Positions 20,972 through 33,671 of a stretch of 64,000 bases of DNA are shown here, piece after piece. This stretch comes from Xanthostigma xanthostigma (Eukaryota; Arthropoda; Insecta; Raphidioptera; Raphidiidae). The position numbers and the translations under genes are program-made. The notes beneath the pieces were generated by a model. The model was not told where the DNA came from and did no database searches. It worked only from the letters and a program-made list of their open reading frames with translations. Position 1 is the stretch's first letter. Every line of letters starts with the position of its first letter. The stretch lies in contig OY754466.1 of NCBI GenBank assembly GCA_963575645.1, forward strand, positions 7,666,001 to 7,730,000, written 5' to 3'.

Positions 20972-23143
20972 CGTTTGTTTTTTAAATTAGAAGATTGCGT
21001 CGGTAAGTTGGTTTATTTTGTTGTTATTTAATATGGTTTGCGGGGAACATATATTGTTTCTTATCAAATTTAACAAAACAAAGCTGTTTAAACTCGATTT
21101 TATTTAGTTTTGTTTATAAAATTATTAAATGCTTGATGAATATTGAAAAAAACAATTCAATATTTCAAAGTTGATTAAAGAAATCTGACATTTGTTTTCA
21201 TTTAGTACAATAACTAGTTTGGAATTTTTATCATAGAAATATTTGTCTTTTAACAACTTGATAAACAAAAAAATTTAATATCGATAAATAATGTATCGGA
21301 AGCATTTTTAACTACTTAAAAAGTGTAGAAAACATTTAAAATCATGTTCAGAATTTGTAACTACCTACCTACTATAAAAAAGATATAATAGTCATCAGGA
21401 ATCGATGATATTGGGTAATTAAAATTGCATTATAATAACGTCCGTTTTCAAATTATGAATGTTACAATAACGCAAAATAGTAAACATGTTATTTTTAATA
21501 TCAAATAAAGGGCCACTTTTCTAAATAAGCCGTCTTAAAGTTAACTACAACGGGAGTCAAAACTAGAAAACAAATATAGTTGGGATAATAAATCCATGCA
21601 TACGATTAAATCAGAAACTTAGTAAAGATTACTTTGACTCTTGCCATAATAGCGGTGAAATTGTCATCGGTTTTTTTTTTATTTTTGACAAATTGTCTGC
21701 TCTACTTAAAATCAAATCAAAGCAGTTAAAACGTAGAGCGTAAAGGTGGCTTTTCAGTTTAATTTCTACTGATTTTTGGAATAAAATAACCTTACTTTTT
21801 ATTGCAAAAAAATCGTTAAAATTCGGAGGTATATTTCTTTCAAGCAATATCAGTATTTTCTCGCTATTAAATACGCTGATACAATACTTGGTTTATATGA
21901 AACATAAAAAGTTTAAAGGTTAGAAAATTAGCGCATGCGTTAAAGATCTTTTATAACCGCCACCTTTACATAAAAATATTAATGAGCTGCTGAATTGTAT
22001 TAATACTCGTATTGACTCGTATATTACCTATACATAACAAATGGATCATATTTGTTATACATTATACAATAAATAGAGATATTGTTCTTGAATATCTATC
22101 CTTATAAATTTAATTCTTGTAAAAATAATATAAATAATAATGTTTAATCCATATTTTGGAACTAATCTTACTTATTTTTTCACGCGATACTATTAACATG
22201 TCTTAAAAGAACTGTATTCTAATTGTATATTGAAAAAAACAACCACAAATTCGGTGTATGGTTTGTAGATATATACTTCTCGTTTCATAAATTTGAAAAA
22301 ATATTAACCGTAGTTTAGAATCCAGTTGCAAAATTATTTTGTGTGTTTGCGTTTTATGCAGATATAATTTAGCGATCATTTCTTTTTATATTGATTTTAT
22401 ATTTTTATAGCCAATTAAACAAAACTGGAGCATTTTAATTTTAGTATACGCATGTGCAACGCGCAATTCTTTTGTTTCCTAACCTCAACGCCGTATTATT
22501 TAACCTTTAATAAAATAATAAAAATTATATCTCTATAAAACAAGCACAATAGTAGCAACTGGGTTTTAGTTGATCAAAATATAATTGAGATTTTTAATAA
22601 ATCCTAAAGCTGATTATTGTATGTAAATTTTTAAATAGATGAATTACAACCTCATGTATAATTTTAGTATTTAATTCTAATATACAATAGGCTTTTGTCT
22701 TGTTTCAATATGAGTTTGTATAATTTGTTAATTGCAAACTTTAAAGTTGATCGGTTTTCGATAGCAGCTATCGCTTTCCCGTTGGCAGTTTGAATTGTTC
22801 GAGAGTCGTTTGAAATGATTTTGTTCCTTTTGAATGGGACCATAATTACCTCTGAGTTACGTTTCTTTTTTCCTTTCAAGAACCTGGTATTTTTTCTAAA
22901 GACTTTATCAATGATTAATAAATGGTAGTTGGACTATTTATAATTTTAAAACAAAGCAAATAAACGTCCAAAATCGAAAGACTAATTAAATGCAGAACTA
23001 ATGATCTGGTTCAACTAGTGATATTATACAATAATGATCAAAAACAAAATTTCTTTAGGTTTTAAAACAGTTTATGAATTATGTATTGGAAGTACCGTCA
23101 GTATAATTTTTTATGAGTTCCCGATTTGTGTATGAATATAAAG
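20972..23143. other. Intergenic AT-rich DNA
   Basis: I see no gene, clear repeat or RNA structure here. Short frames present have the codon usage of random AT-rich DNA. Confidence 0.45.
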
Positions 23144-23651
23144 GTGGCACTTCACATGGCTATTTGTGTTCGCTATTGGGTGTTTGTTGTATTTGGCAAA
23201 ATATATGACGTTCAAGACAAACATGCAAATAGAGGCAAATACGACCATCCACACAAGGCAGTCAAATAGCAAACACACAAACATTTGGCAGCAGAACGCA
23301 GGTTCAAAATTCCAGGAATTTTAGCACTGTTTCATTGTCCCAATTAATTTTCAATAGTAATTGTTCCAGTTATCGCTCACAGCACAGACACAAAAATACT
23401 GCACGTCCGTACAGGTTCACGGCGCGTGCGCTTCTGAATATAGCCATTGTGTGGACGGTTTATTTGCCGTATTTGCCTATTTGACTCCTTTGATGTGCCT
23501 CGAAAAACCGACAAGCGCACGGTAACGCGTATTTGGTATTGGCCTTATTTGTCAAATAGGCAAATAAAGCCAACACTTTGTCAAATAGACCCTCCACACT
23601 TGGTAATAGTTTGCCAAATACACAAATACAAATAGCCATGTGAAGTGCCGG
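23144..23651. mobile_element. Terminal-inverted-repeat element of 508 bp
   Basis: The left end GTGGCACTTCACATGGCTAT and the right end, ATAGCCATGTGAAGTGCCGG, are inverted copies; further inward, TATTTGGCAAA-type motifs recur in both orientations. No coding frame of substance. The flanks (ATAAAG and ATAAAATA) do not give a clear duplication, so the superfamily is open. Confidence 0.7.
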
Positions 23652-24742
23652 CATAAAATATTTGTCAGATTCAACAAATTATATAAACACATTATGGATA
23701 AATAATCTTAGTGAGTAGCGCTTCTTATCGATGCCTTATACTGCTAATTTAAATTTAAAACTTTAGCACTAAAACCCAAAACTGCACTGTTTTTATAAGT
23801 ACTATTCTAAGCTATGTAAAAACTCACAATGTATATTATATCAACGGTGTTTGTGTTGCAATAGACTTTTATAAAAGTCGGTTGCAAAATCTGTCACATT
23901 GTGTCCATTTTGGTTACACGCGAAACATAAAATGGCGGAACAACGCATAAACAAACAAATGCATAGATAGACAGAATTTTTTTTTGCACAAGTTCGATTG
24001 AAAAACGAATTTCCATAAAAATAACATCGGTGCATTTCCTAGAACAACTTTTAACGCTAACCCTACTTTTTTCAGTCGTTATCGATCTTATTTAACTTCT
24101 ATTTTGACATGCGTGTTGTTTCCGTATACAAAAAATTCTCAATACAATTCATAACATCTTCAAAGTGATAGAATGTGACAAATTTTCATACAGTATAATT
24201 ATTTGTGTTGTTTGAGCTCACGATCTTTCTGTGATTCTTTATAATTAATAACGAGAATGTGACATCGTTTAGTGCCAAGTTCGGATCCGATTACGAATGT
24301 TGTTTATGACACTTTTTTTTGCTAAGTTTGCTGTAATACAAAGAGGTTAGAGATGAAGAAACCGAACTTCAAGCTTTTAGTTGAGAGATATGCTCAGAAG
24401 CTCATTCGGAGCAATGTGCGAGGAATCCTAAAAATGAATACTTAATTGAATTTAATTTTGCTTGTTTGTTTTTTTACGAAAGTTTTGCCAAACTTTAATC
24501 TTTAGCCAACTAGCGTTCTTCAGCTTTCTTATTGCTAACTAAGAAATGCTGTGGTTGAGCATTTTTTAAGCGAGCAATAAATGCAGCTCTTTGAATATTA
24601 TTTAAATATTACTGGAAATCTAACAGCCGATTTCTTTTTGCGCAACAACCATATGCTGTAAAAAAAAATAAATGAAAGTCTTAAAATGACTTTTTATTAA
24701 TCTTACGTCACAGTAAACTTAAAAAGAGGTAAATCATGATTA

Positions 24743-25270
24743 AGGCTTAACTCACACGTACCACTTTCCGACCACAAAAAAGTGGTCCTAATGTGGTTGA
24801 ACTCGACCACTTTCCAACAACAGTTTTGTGGGCAAGCAGACGTTGGTGAAACCACAAATGAACCACACAGAACAGACAGTAAAGCGATGGATTTATTAAT
24901 AAAATTTATTGGGTTCATCCAATTTTTTAAGATACAACGAGAGTCAATTTCAACAACTTTATCATCGTTTAAGACTGTACGATGACAATTTTTTTAATTA
25001 TTTTCGAATGAGCAAAAGTACTTTTGATTATTTGTACGTCTGTTCAGTCTGTGGTCGGCGAGTTGCACGTGTGAGCGGAGTTGACCAACATCGGTCGGTT
25101 TGTTTGTGGGCGATATCACCAACACACGACGACTGTTGTTGACACGGACCACAATTTGTTGTCCGTGTGAGCGCTATCACGACATTACATACTAATGCCG
25201 CACTCTCAACCATCGACCACTTTTTTGTGGTTCTAACGTGGTCGGAAAGTGGTACGTGTGAGTTAAGCCT
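24743..25270. mobile_element. Terminal-inverted-repeat element of 528 bp
   Basis: The left end AGGCTTAACTCACACGTACC continues through CACTTTCCGACCAC, and the right end is its inverse. GTGGTC motifs recur throughout. No long frame. It abuts the next repeat (25281) almost directly. Confidence 0.75.
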
Positions 25271-25280
25271 AAGATGAAAA

Positions 25281-25700
25281 TATTGGTTGTCTGTAAAGTC
25301 GGTTTACGGACGATAGTTTTACGTAATAACGTATTCCGCTCGAATATCATATTTAATAATACATAACCTAAATTTTAGTAGCTGTCAAACTATATTTTTA
25401 CCGACTAATAATTTGATCAACCAAAGCAAAATACATATTTTTAAGCAGTTATAAAAGACATTTAAAAGAATGTATATATAATATATATTTGTTAACAAAC
25501 CGTATAATTTATCTGTCCATCTGTCAGATGTAGCTTTCGCTGGAACAGCCGAAAAAAATGTTGAACGCACACTACTCTCTGACGTCACGCGAGAAGAGAG
25601 AGACTATCGCTTATATCGGGCTCTCGCTTGCGGAACGTTACTCTTTTTCGTGCGTGCAGCCGGTGTTTCATCAATTTATAAGACGTTATCACGTCAAAAA
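25281..25700 (+). repeat. Dispersed repeat family X, copy 1
   Basis: Starts TATTGGTTGTCTGTAAAG and ends GACGTTATCACGTCAAAAA. Five copies occur in the window. The start and end blocks are shared by all full copies, the middle carries GACGTCACGCGAGAAGAGAG, and no transposase or RT frame is present. The short frames inside (about 60-98 residues) are not convincing as genes. Confidence 0.8.
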
Positions 25701-26389
25701 GTTTTCTTTTTGCTACGAATGGATCCGTCCTTGTTTTGTACTATATTTTGTCTAGGTTGACAATCCATTAAAGCAGCTCAAATAAACAAATTTAATCTAT
25801 TGTTTTTTGCTATTCCATAATGAATAATTGGAAAACAGGGAAAACAATTAGAGCCAGCCAAAAAAGAAATATTGTAAATACTATATTTATTCTGAGCTTA
25901 TATTTAATTGAGGCAATCAAATATATTTTGAAAAAGTAATTGCTATCACTATTATTTTCATAATAAAGAGGAAGGAATTGTCTTGCAACTAAATTTTCAT
26001 ATGGTATTTTTATCGTAGATAGAAATCTATTAACTTTAAATTCATGCCAATTTTCTTTTGTTTTTTGCCACGATTTTGTTCTAATAATAACAGAAATAAA
26101 TTCTACGTAATGTTATTCGATACATAGAAATTCATTCAGTAGTGCCTAAGTCATCATAAAATTCAGAGATTAAAGAATATAGGAATGAAGAATAACGCTC
26201 AGGGAGTGAAGCTCTATAGTACTGTTACTCGTTTGTTGATTGGTTATTGTGTGTTGTGAAACGTCACCGAGATGATTGGAAACCGATAAAATTTAGGCAC
26301 CGAATTTCTCCATCGGATTAGCAGGCTTCACTCCCCTAGTCCACGAACTGCGCTTGTACTCCGTCTCTATATTCTGTAGTTCGTGGTAA

Positions 26390-26797
26390 AAAATTGGTTG
26401 TCTGTAAAGTCGGTTTACGGACGATAACGTGATAACGTATTCCGCTCGAATATCATATTTAATAATACATAACCTAAATTTTAGTAGCTGTCAAACTATA
26501 TTTTTACCGACTAATAATTTGATCAACCAAAGCAAAATACATATTTTTAAGCAATTATAAAAGACATTTAAAAGAATGTATATACATTATATATTTGTTA
26601 ACAAACCGTATAATTTATCTGGCCATCTGTCAGATGTAGCTTTCGCTGGAACAGCCGAAAAAAATGTTGAACGCACACTACTCTCTGACGTCACGCGAGA
26701 AGAGAGAGACTATCGCTTATATCGCGCTCTCGCGTTACTCTTTTTCGTGCGTGCAGCCGGTGTTTCATCAATTTATAAGACGTTATCACGTCAAAAA
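26390..26797 (+). repeat. Dispersed repeat family X, copy 2
   Basis: Same orientation as copy 1 and about 95% alike by eye, 690 bp downstream of it. It has small deletions (for example near 26730). The flank before it contains an inverted GTGAAGC / GCTTCAC pair (26196 and 26323). Confidence 0.8.
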
Positions 26798-29700
26798 ATT
26801 TCTTACATTCCGTCTGATCTTGAACTCGCTGTTGGATGCCATTCATTGTTTCGATACATTATCGTAAAATAGATAGTCGATTATCAATTGAAATATAATT
26901 TTAACAGAGGAATATTTGCATATTTGTAGTTACGTTGTAAGTTTCTTAAAGCCAATCAAATGCATTTCAATCATTTATCACAATGTAAATATTATAGTAA
27001 AACTCTGTATAGACATTTTCCATTCTGGGACCAACTAATCTATCGCCCGCTTTAAATATACAAAATAATGTCATTGAAAACAAAATACACTCGCTTCTCC
27101 CACCTTGTGAAGTTGTTACAAGTAAATAATTGTAAAAACATAACCTAAAATGTAAAAAAAAAAACATAACCTATAATATAATATATGAAGATGTGCCACA
27201 AATTTCAGATATGTTTTGACGTTTTTATCATGCTTCACATTAACCTGGATGATTCGTTTCTTAAGATAACTTGTAACAAAGGTCGCGTTAACGTGGTACA
27301 ATGACATGCCTGCCATCTTCTTTCGCCTTCATTAACTTCATGTTATAAAACAAAGTCAATTGTCAATTTGCAATGTCAATCAGTGTATTTGCTAAGTGTT
27401 ATGTATAATTATAATGTTTAAATAAATACTATATCGATATAAAATTATAAAAAAAATTAATAAATACTATATACATACTTATAGTGAAATATAATTATCA
27501 AATCAAAATAACTTACAAGAAGCTTTTCGGTGATTTTCTGTTAAAATTGTAATTTTTTCATGTTCTTTTTAAAAAGCTTTTGCATTGATCAGCACTTCAT
27601 AACCTCAAATCTTACTCAGGGCCGATTTTAACGGTGATGCAACTGATACATAGCACCGATGGGTCTCGGGGCACAGGTCATAGTAAACAATTTTTTAATC
27701 ATAATTTTTTGGGCTTTTTTAAAAATAATGACATAATAATTTCCATTTTCATAATAATAATAGTGTCGGATCTCCTGCCACCTGTGAATCTCTGACGAAT
27801 TTAAAAACATGCTTTCTTTTACTCCCTCTTAAAGGTTTTAAAAATTCATCAAAAAACGTTTTGTTTGCTTATTCTGTTTGTATGATTATATTTGTTTAAA
27901 CAAAAGAAGATCATCTTAAAGCTTTAAAAATTTCGATTGTTTTTATAAATAAAAATTTAATAATGATAGTGAATTTTAGATATTCGTATAGATTGTATGT
28001 GTATATGTGTTATGATTTTTTAATCACAAAATAATTAACAAATACTACTTATTAATTTCATTTGAACAATTCAGAAAGGATTGTATTAGTAAAAAGCATT
28101 TTGTTTATCTTTTAAATCAGAATTAGCAAACTAAAAACAGGGTTTTCAATGCTACTATATCTAGCCAAATTAATGTTTAATGCCGTGGACTTATTTTTAC
28201 ATAACTCATTTCATGATCTAGGCAGTAAAAAAATAATTTATTTCACATCGCTTGACTGCAATTTTTTATTCCGAGCAAAAGTAATCCAGTCGATTCTTTA
28301 TTGTTTTATCGATTATGCCTCAGCATAATCACTAAATCATAACTCGCTATTCCTCAAAATTGCTTAACGTAATTTATATAAATTATGCTTTCAAACTTCA
28401 GTATTTCGAGAAAAATATAATATAACAGTATTATAAATAATATATCTGTACTGCTGTCAGTATGTTGTTTATTTAAGCCATTTCCAAAACAGATTTTTTA
28501 AATTATTTTGTATAGTGTCAAAAACAACTGAACATCCATAATAATGTTGGCATTACTTCAATTTACATATACTTTGACAGCAGTACCAACATCAAAATAA
28601 ATGTATGCTGGTTAAAGCAGTATTAATGGACCAACTGAATAAAAAATCTGAATACATCTTTTTAATGGTCGTTATACGATAAACTGTAGCAAGGCGCTTA
28701 AGACGTTTGTTGTCGAGCGTCTATAATCTACAATATCTGTAAACAGTAGTGTAAATCAATTACTTTCTTGTTTCAAAATTTTAAGTCAACAATGATTACT
28801 TATTTCTAAATTGGCGACATTTCAAATGTACCTAACTGTTTTACAGATAAGAAGTAATTTTACCAATAAATTAATTATTAATGCACTGGTTATTCTCCCT
28901 TAGATTTACAATTAAAATCTGATTAACAGAAATAATGAGACAGATTTATAAATTCTATCCAAAATAAAATATATTTATGGGGCCCAAAACAAGAATCATA
29001 TCCGTATTTTACAAAAAAAAAAAACTTCCAGAAATTTGTATAAACTGTTTTGAGGTTTCGAATAAAGATATTGAACAATTATTGTCAAAATGTTATTCAA
29101 CCAGCATATATGCAATGATTTAAGTAGTTCATAAAAGTACTCTATCGAAATATAACTACCACATGACTTTATTGTATTTTATATATACATATTAAAATGT
29201 AGTATTATTATTTTTGTGTATTTTTACTATAAAAATATTGTGCGTTATTCTGGAGTTTTTGACGTCGTATCGCTTATCAATAATATAGAAAACACTTAAT
29301 AAAAATTATAAACATACTGTTTTGTTTACTGTATTTTTAGATAGTCTACCTTCATTGCTCTACTATCGAAGCCAGGGGTCGTTTTCCAACAGAAAAATTG
29401 CCAGTTAGATAAGAACGTAAGTCTATAAAAATTAATATTTTCTTTTGCTTCTTGTTAGTTTACGACCGTAATTTTGTAATCTAGAACTTTGGACAGGGTT
29501 TTTAACTCTTAGTCAGAGACGGTCTATGAGACCTTTAATGTTAGTTTTTACTAAAGTGCACTTGCGCCTTCCCTCTCCATAATATCTTCTTATACACCGC
29601 ATGTTTACTGTTCTGACGACTATTACAAGGTATGTACCGATTATTGAAAACGAGCGGGTCTCACAGACCGCTGTTTTGTATTTTGCATATTTATAGGTTT

Positions 29701-30156
29701 TGATTTCAATACATGGTTTGTAAGACCGGATATTTTGTATTTGTACATAGTTTCACAGTAATTTTAGGAGGCTTCATCATTTATTGCCCAAAAAACTTCT
29801 AACAACGAATTCGATAAATAAATTGAATAAAAAACTGAGTAACGGTGGAGATTTATTTGTCGACAAGCACCAAGAATATAATGATAATTGATAATATGCT
29901 GCACGGTGAAAGCAAATTGAAACCAAGTATTCCATTTAGGATTGTGCAATAACGGTGTTACAAGATTTGGGGTTATGGAAAACTGCCGATTTGTTTATTA
30001 TAAAAATTTAAGATAAAATTCAATTAAAATTGTGTTGATATTATATTTACATACAAAAACTTGTTAAATACAAAGTGGTAGCTACTATTATTTGCTAGAA
30101 TAACATTTTTAGTGAATGTCAATTGCTGAACACTTAATAACCTGAAATCGATCAAA
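26798..30156. other. Gene-poor AT-rich region upstream of zinc-finger gene A
   Basis: No gene is recognised in 3.4 kb. A CAGGGCCGATTTTAACGG motif near 27617 resembles a hAT end, but I found no matching partner. The last few hundred bases may hold promoter and 5' UTR of gene A. Confidence 0.4.
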
Positions 30157-31866
30157 ATGGGCAAAAAAATGCGAATGTCTTTACAGAATGTAAATAAAAT
30201 GTGTAGAGCGTGCCTAAAATTCGATTCTATAACAGAAAATTATAGTTTGTTTAAAGTGTCAAAAGAATTAGAAAGCAATATAGCTGTTGCGGTAACGGCA
30301 TGTACTTCTGTAAAGGTAAGTGTCATGTTTTCTTAAATCTTTAATTTCTATCACAAAGCGCTATTAATAGTGTTATGTATTTAATAAATACATGTTCATA
30401 TTACTGTGGTTTTTTATTAACATATTTATTGTGAATAATAGATTTTTTTTTAATTATGCAGAGAATAAGTTTTTTTTTGTCCTTAGATATCTTATGACGA
30501 TGGTTTACCAACTTTAATATGCGAATCATGTTTTTGTATGCTAAAAGTAGCGAACTGCTTCAGAACACAATGTTTACGATCAGACAAAATACTCAGAAAA
30601 CATGTTCACCAGCAGATGACGATCAGAAAAGAAAAACTTCAAAAACGAAAGAAGTGTATGTATTTATGATTTTCTTATAATTAATTAATTTGTGTACAAT
30701 ACATTTTATTATTTATTTTTGCAGTACGAACACGAAGAAGCATTTCAAAAACACTAGAAGAAAAAGAAGATTCAAAAATAAAAGTGGAAAACGATCAAAA
30801 CACAATAGATAATGGCTTAGAAAATATAAAATCCGAAATAGAAGACAAATTATCTACATTGAAATGCGACGAAGTCAACGATGAAGAAAATATAAAAAAA
30901 GAATATTGCGCAAATTCAGAAGCGTCGAATGATGACCATGACGAAATATTTGAATGTGAAGTAAAAATAAAAACCGAAGATATGATTGAAGATAGTTTTG
31001 AAGAATGCTTCGATAACATTTCAACGAATACAGAAGAAAATGTAGAAAATAACGATTTCAAAATACCCTTAATAAAATCGAGTCCCGAACAAAACAAATA
31101 TTTACAACAAATTAAAAAAATCAGCGGTACAGGCAATTGTTTAAAACCGTTAAATCAAACGAATAAATTAAAATTCCGTAGACAGAAACAACTGGGCGGT
31201 AAAAAATCGTTCGAATGTGATATTTGCAATAAAGTGTTTACGGCAAAATCGACTTTAAAAGTACATAAATACATACATTCTGGAGAAAGACCTCATTCGT
31301 GCGATTCATGTCCAAAATCGTTTCGAAAAATATCGGATTTAAAAAAGCATCAATTAATTCACGCCGGAATTCAGCCGCACATGTGCGACATCTGCGGGAA
31401 ATCGTTCAGTCAACTGGCGAATTTAACGCGTCATCAACTTCTTCATTCCGGTGAGAAACCTCATAAATGCGAAGTGTGCCAGCGATCGTTCCGTTTACTG
31501 AACGTTTTGAAAACTCACCAATTAATACATTCTGGAGAGAGGCCGCATATGTGTGACTTGTGCGGTAAATCATACACCAAATTATCCAGCATGAAAAGTC
31601 ATAAACTTGTACATCAAAGCGAACGACCGCACAAGTGCGACGTATGTTCGAAATCATTTTTAAAACTAAATACGTTGAAGAGGCACAAGTTGACACATTC
31701 AGGTGAGCGACCGTATAGCTGTGATGTGTGTAACAAAGCGTTTACGCGATTTAGTTATATAAATATTCACAAATTGACACATTGCGGACAGAGGAAGAAG
31801 CGAGGTCGGGCAGCTAAAATGGCCAGATTAGCTCAAGAAGCCAATAGCACGCCTAACTCGCAATAA
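30157..31866 (+). CDS. ZAD-C2H2 zinc-finger protein A, 489 residues
   Basis: Exons 30157-30315, 30487-30655 and 30725-31866; the GTATGT donor at 30656 is required to keep frame. The N-terminal ZAD (zf-AD, a four-cysteine dimerisation domain of insect transcription factors) has C16-x2-C19 and C65-x2-C68. A long acidic, low-complexity linker follows (about 110-260), then seven C2H2 fingers from about residue 272 to 463, joined by HSGE(R/K)P-type linkers, which implies sequence-specific DNA binding in the nucleus. A basic tail contains one RGR. All seven fingers are in one exon, unlike genes B and C. The first intron interrupts the ZAD in phase 0 after SVK, the same place as in B and C. An AATAAA at 31915-31920 is a likely polyadenylation signal. 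It is a family member of unknown target; no Drosophila orthologue can be claimed from sequence reading alone. Confidence 0.9.
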
Positions 31867-33671
31867 GAGTAGTGCAGATCGCTCTTCATTTGTCTTTTCT
31901 CTGGAATAGAGAGTAATAAAATTGTTGCCGATAACATTTATGAGCTGCGATACAGTCGAAGCTGTTAGATTACACAAAATTCAGAATGGATTCTCATGCC
32001 TGGCTTGCAGAACGCGTTGTCAGAAAATCTGGTTTGACAATGATCTTATAATTACAGTTTTTTATATATTATGCAGGAACAGTCTACTATCGTGATATTT
32101 TTCTTTATGTAAACATTAGACTGCACACACAGAAAAACAATGAATGATCTACACAGATAAAGTTCGCTTTTCGAGTTATAAAAATGCCCAGAAAAATGTT
32201 GTTTCGTAGGGGAAATTGTACAAAAAAGTATGTTAAATACATGTTGGTACCTACACAGTTTTAAAAAAAAGAAGTGATTCGATTGATCAGTTATTTCTTG
32301 AACATGATTGATTACAAATTTTACAAATCACATGTGAAGCACAGTTGTATAGTACGCGCCACGAATCTAAAAGGCTCGGAAGTTAGATGCGAATGCAGGC
32401 TTGCGCTTGTACAGTCTGTTGAAAAACTACAAACTCGCAACTCAACAAAACTAACATAGCAATAACAACTTGACAATAGCGTACTCGACTGTACTTTAAA
32501 GCAGGAAACCGACAAGTGACAAAGGCGACGAGCGATCACGGCCAATCACCGACGAGCGCACGTTCCGTGCAGGTAGCTGGGAGGTGGTGGGAGTATCAAC
32601 GGCTCTAAAATGTGCCTTTGCGACGCTGTTTGTGACTAACTTCCGAACCTATTAGATTTACAAACAGTATCACCAAAAAAATAATAAAATACGGTTTATA
32701 ATGGACATGAAAATAATATAAAAACATATCCAGCAAACTATTTTAAACTGAAATACAAAATATCAGTTCGTGTGTTTTACGTGTGTCAGGCGCAAAATAG
32801 GTACTATTCAAACTGATTATATAAGAATGTACAATCTGCCGTGTAAACTCAACTATATTATGCAAGAAATCTTAATTTTAAAATGGAAAGTGATAAGAAC
32901 GTACTTCGTAGTAGTAAATAATATACTCATACCGTGAAAGGCCAGTGATATTGATTTATTTTTATTTTGTTTTTGACAAAAATCGTTACGCGACTATTTG
33001 TGACTATAGTAGTGTCGAACAGCAATTTGCAGTGAACGTTACATAAAACGTTACGTTTTTGTTTTTATCTCTGATATATAATTAACAAAAGACGGACGGC
33101 TAAAATAACTTAAATTGGAAAGTATTATAATAGTTATTGTATTGGTAACTAAAATTTCAGAAACCAGCCAAGAAAAAAAAAACGGTTCGTACAGTGAACG
33201 GTCAGTGATTCACCGGTGCCATAATTAAGCAGTATTTATTGAATGTTTTTTATATATTTTTATTTTTACCCTTGCCATATTTTTAATTCTTTTATTGTGA
33301 TGTACGTTATATGTATTTATTGTCTTCGTAATTTTAATAAACTTATAATAAGAAGTACAATTAATCAGATTTACTGCTTTTGCGATTAGTATACGTCGGC
33401 TGTTACGTTTTTGGAAACCGATCTCAAAAGACACCAAATCCAATGGGGTAAGTGAAAAAAGTTTTTGAGTAAAGGTACTTACTTCCAACTTGACGGGAAG
33501 GCACAAAAAAAATTTTTTTTCATAAATGCCATAATTTCTAGTGAATCATAAATATTATGTAATTTCATTTTGAATGGTACCTATATATTTATACAAGACG
33601 TACTTACCGAAACCATAGAAACTTAATCAGTAAATCCTAGTTCCTAATGTAGTTTCTAGAGGGCCCAAAAA
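31867..33671. other. Spacer between zinc-finger genes A and B
   Basis: It contains the 3' end of gene A and a 320 bp inverted-repeat element (32346-32668). The rest, about 32700-33671, is AT-rich without recognisable features; part may be the promoter of gene B. Confidence 0.45.
32346..32668. mobile_element. Inverted-repeat element family Y, copy 1
   Basis: The left end contains GTACGCGCCACGAATCTAAA and a GGCTCGGAAGTTAG block; the right end has the inverse (CTAACTTCCGAACCTATTAG). A reverse-orientation copy with an extra insertion is at 50244-50705. The interior is GC-richer than its surroundings and non-coding. Confidence 0.75.

Noticed and set aside
26576-26872. 98-codon frame and related 60-67-codon frames at 25558, 26664, 60580 and 60735
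   Set aside because: They all lie in family X repeat copies, run on both strands and break at different places between copies, so they are not conserved as proteins.
27617-27700. CAGGGCCG motif as the left end of a hAT element
   Set aside because: No inverted partner or 8 bp duplication was found within a reasonable distance.
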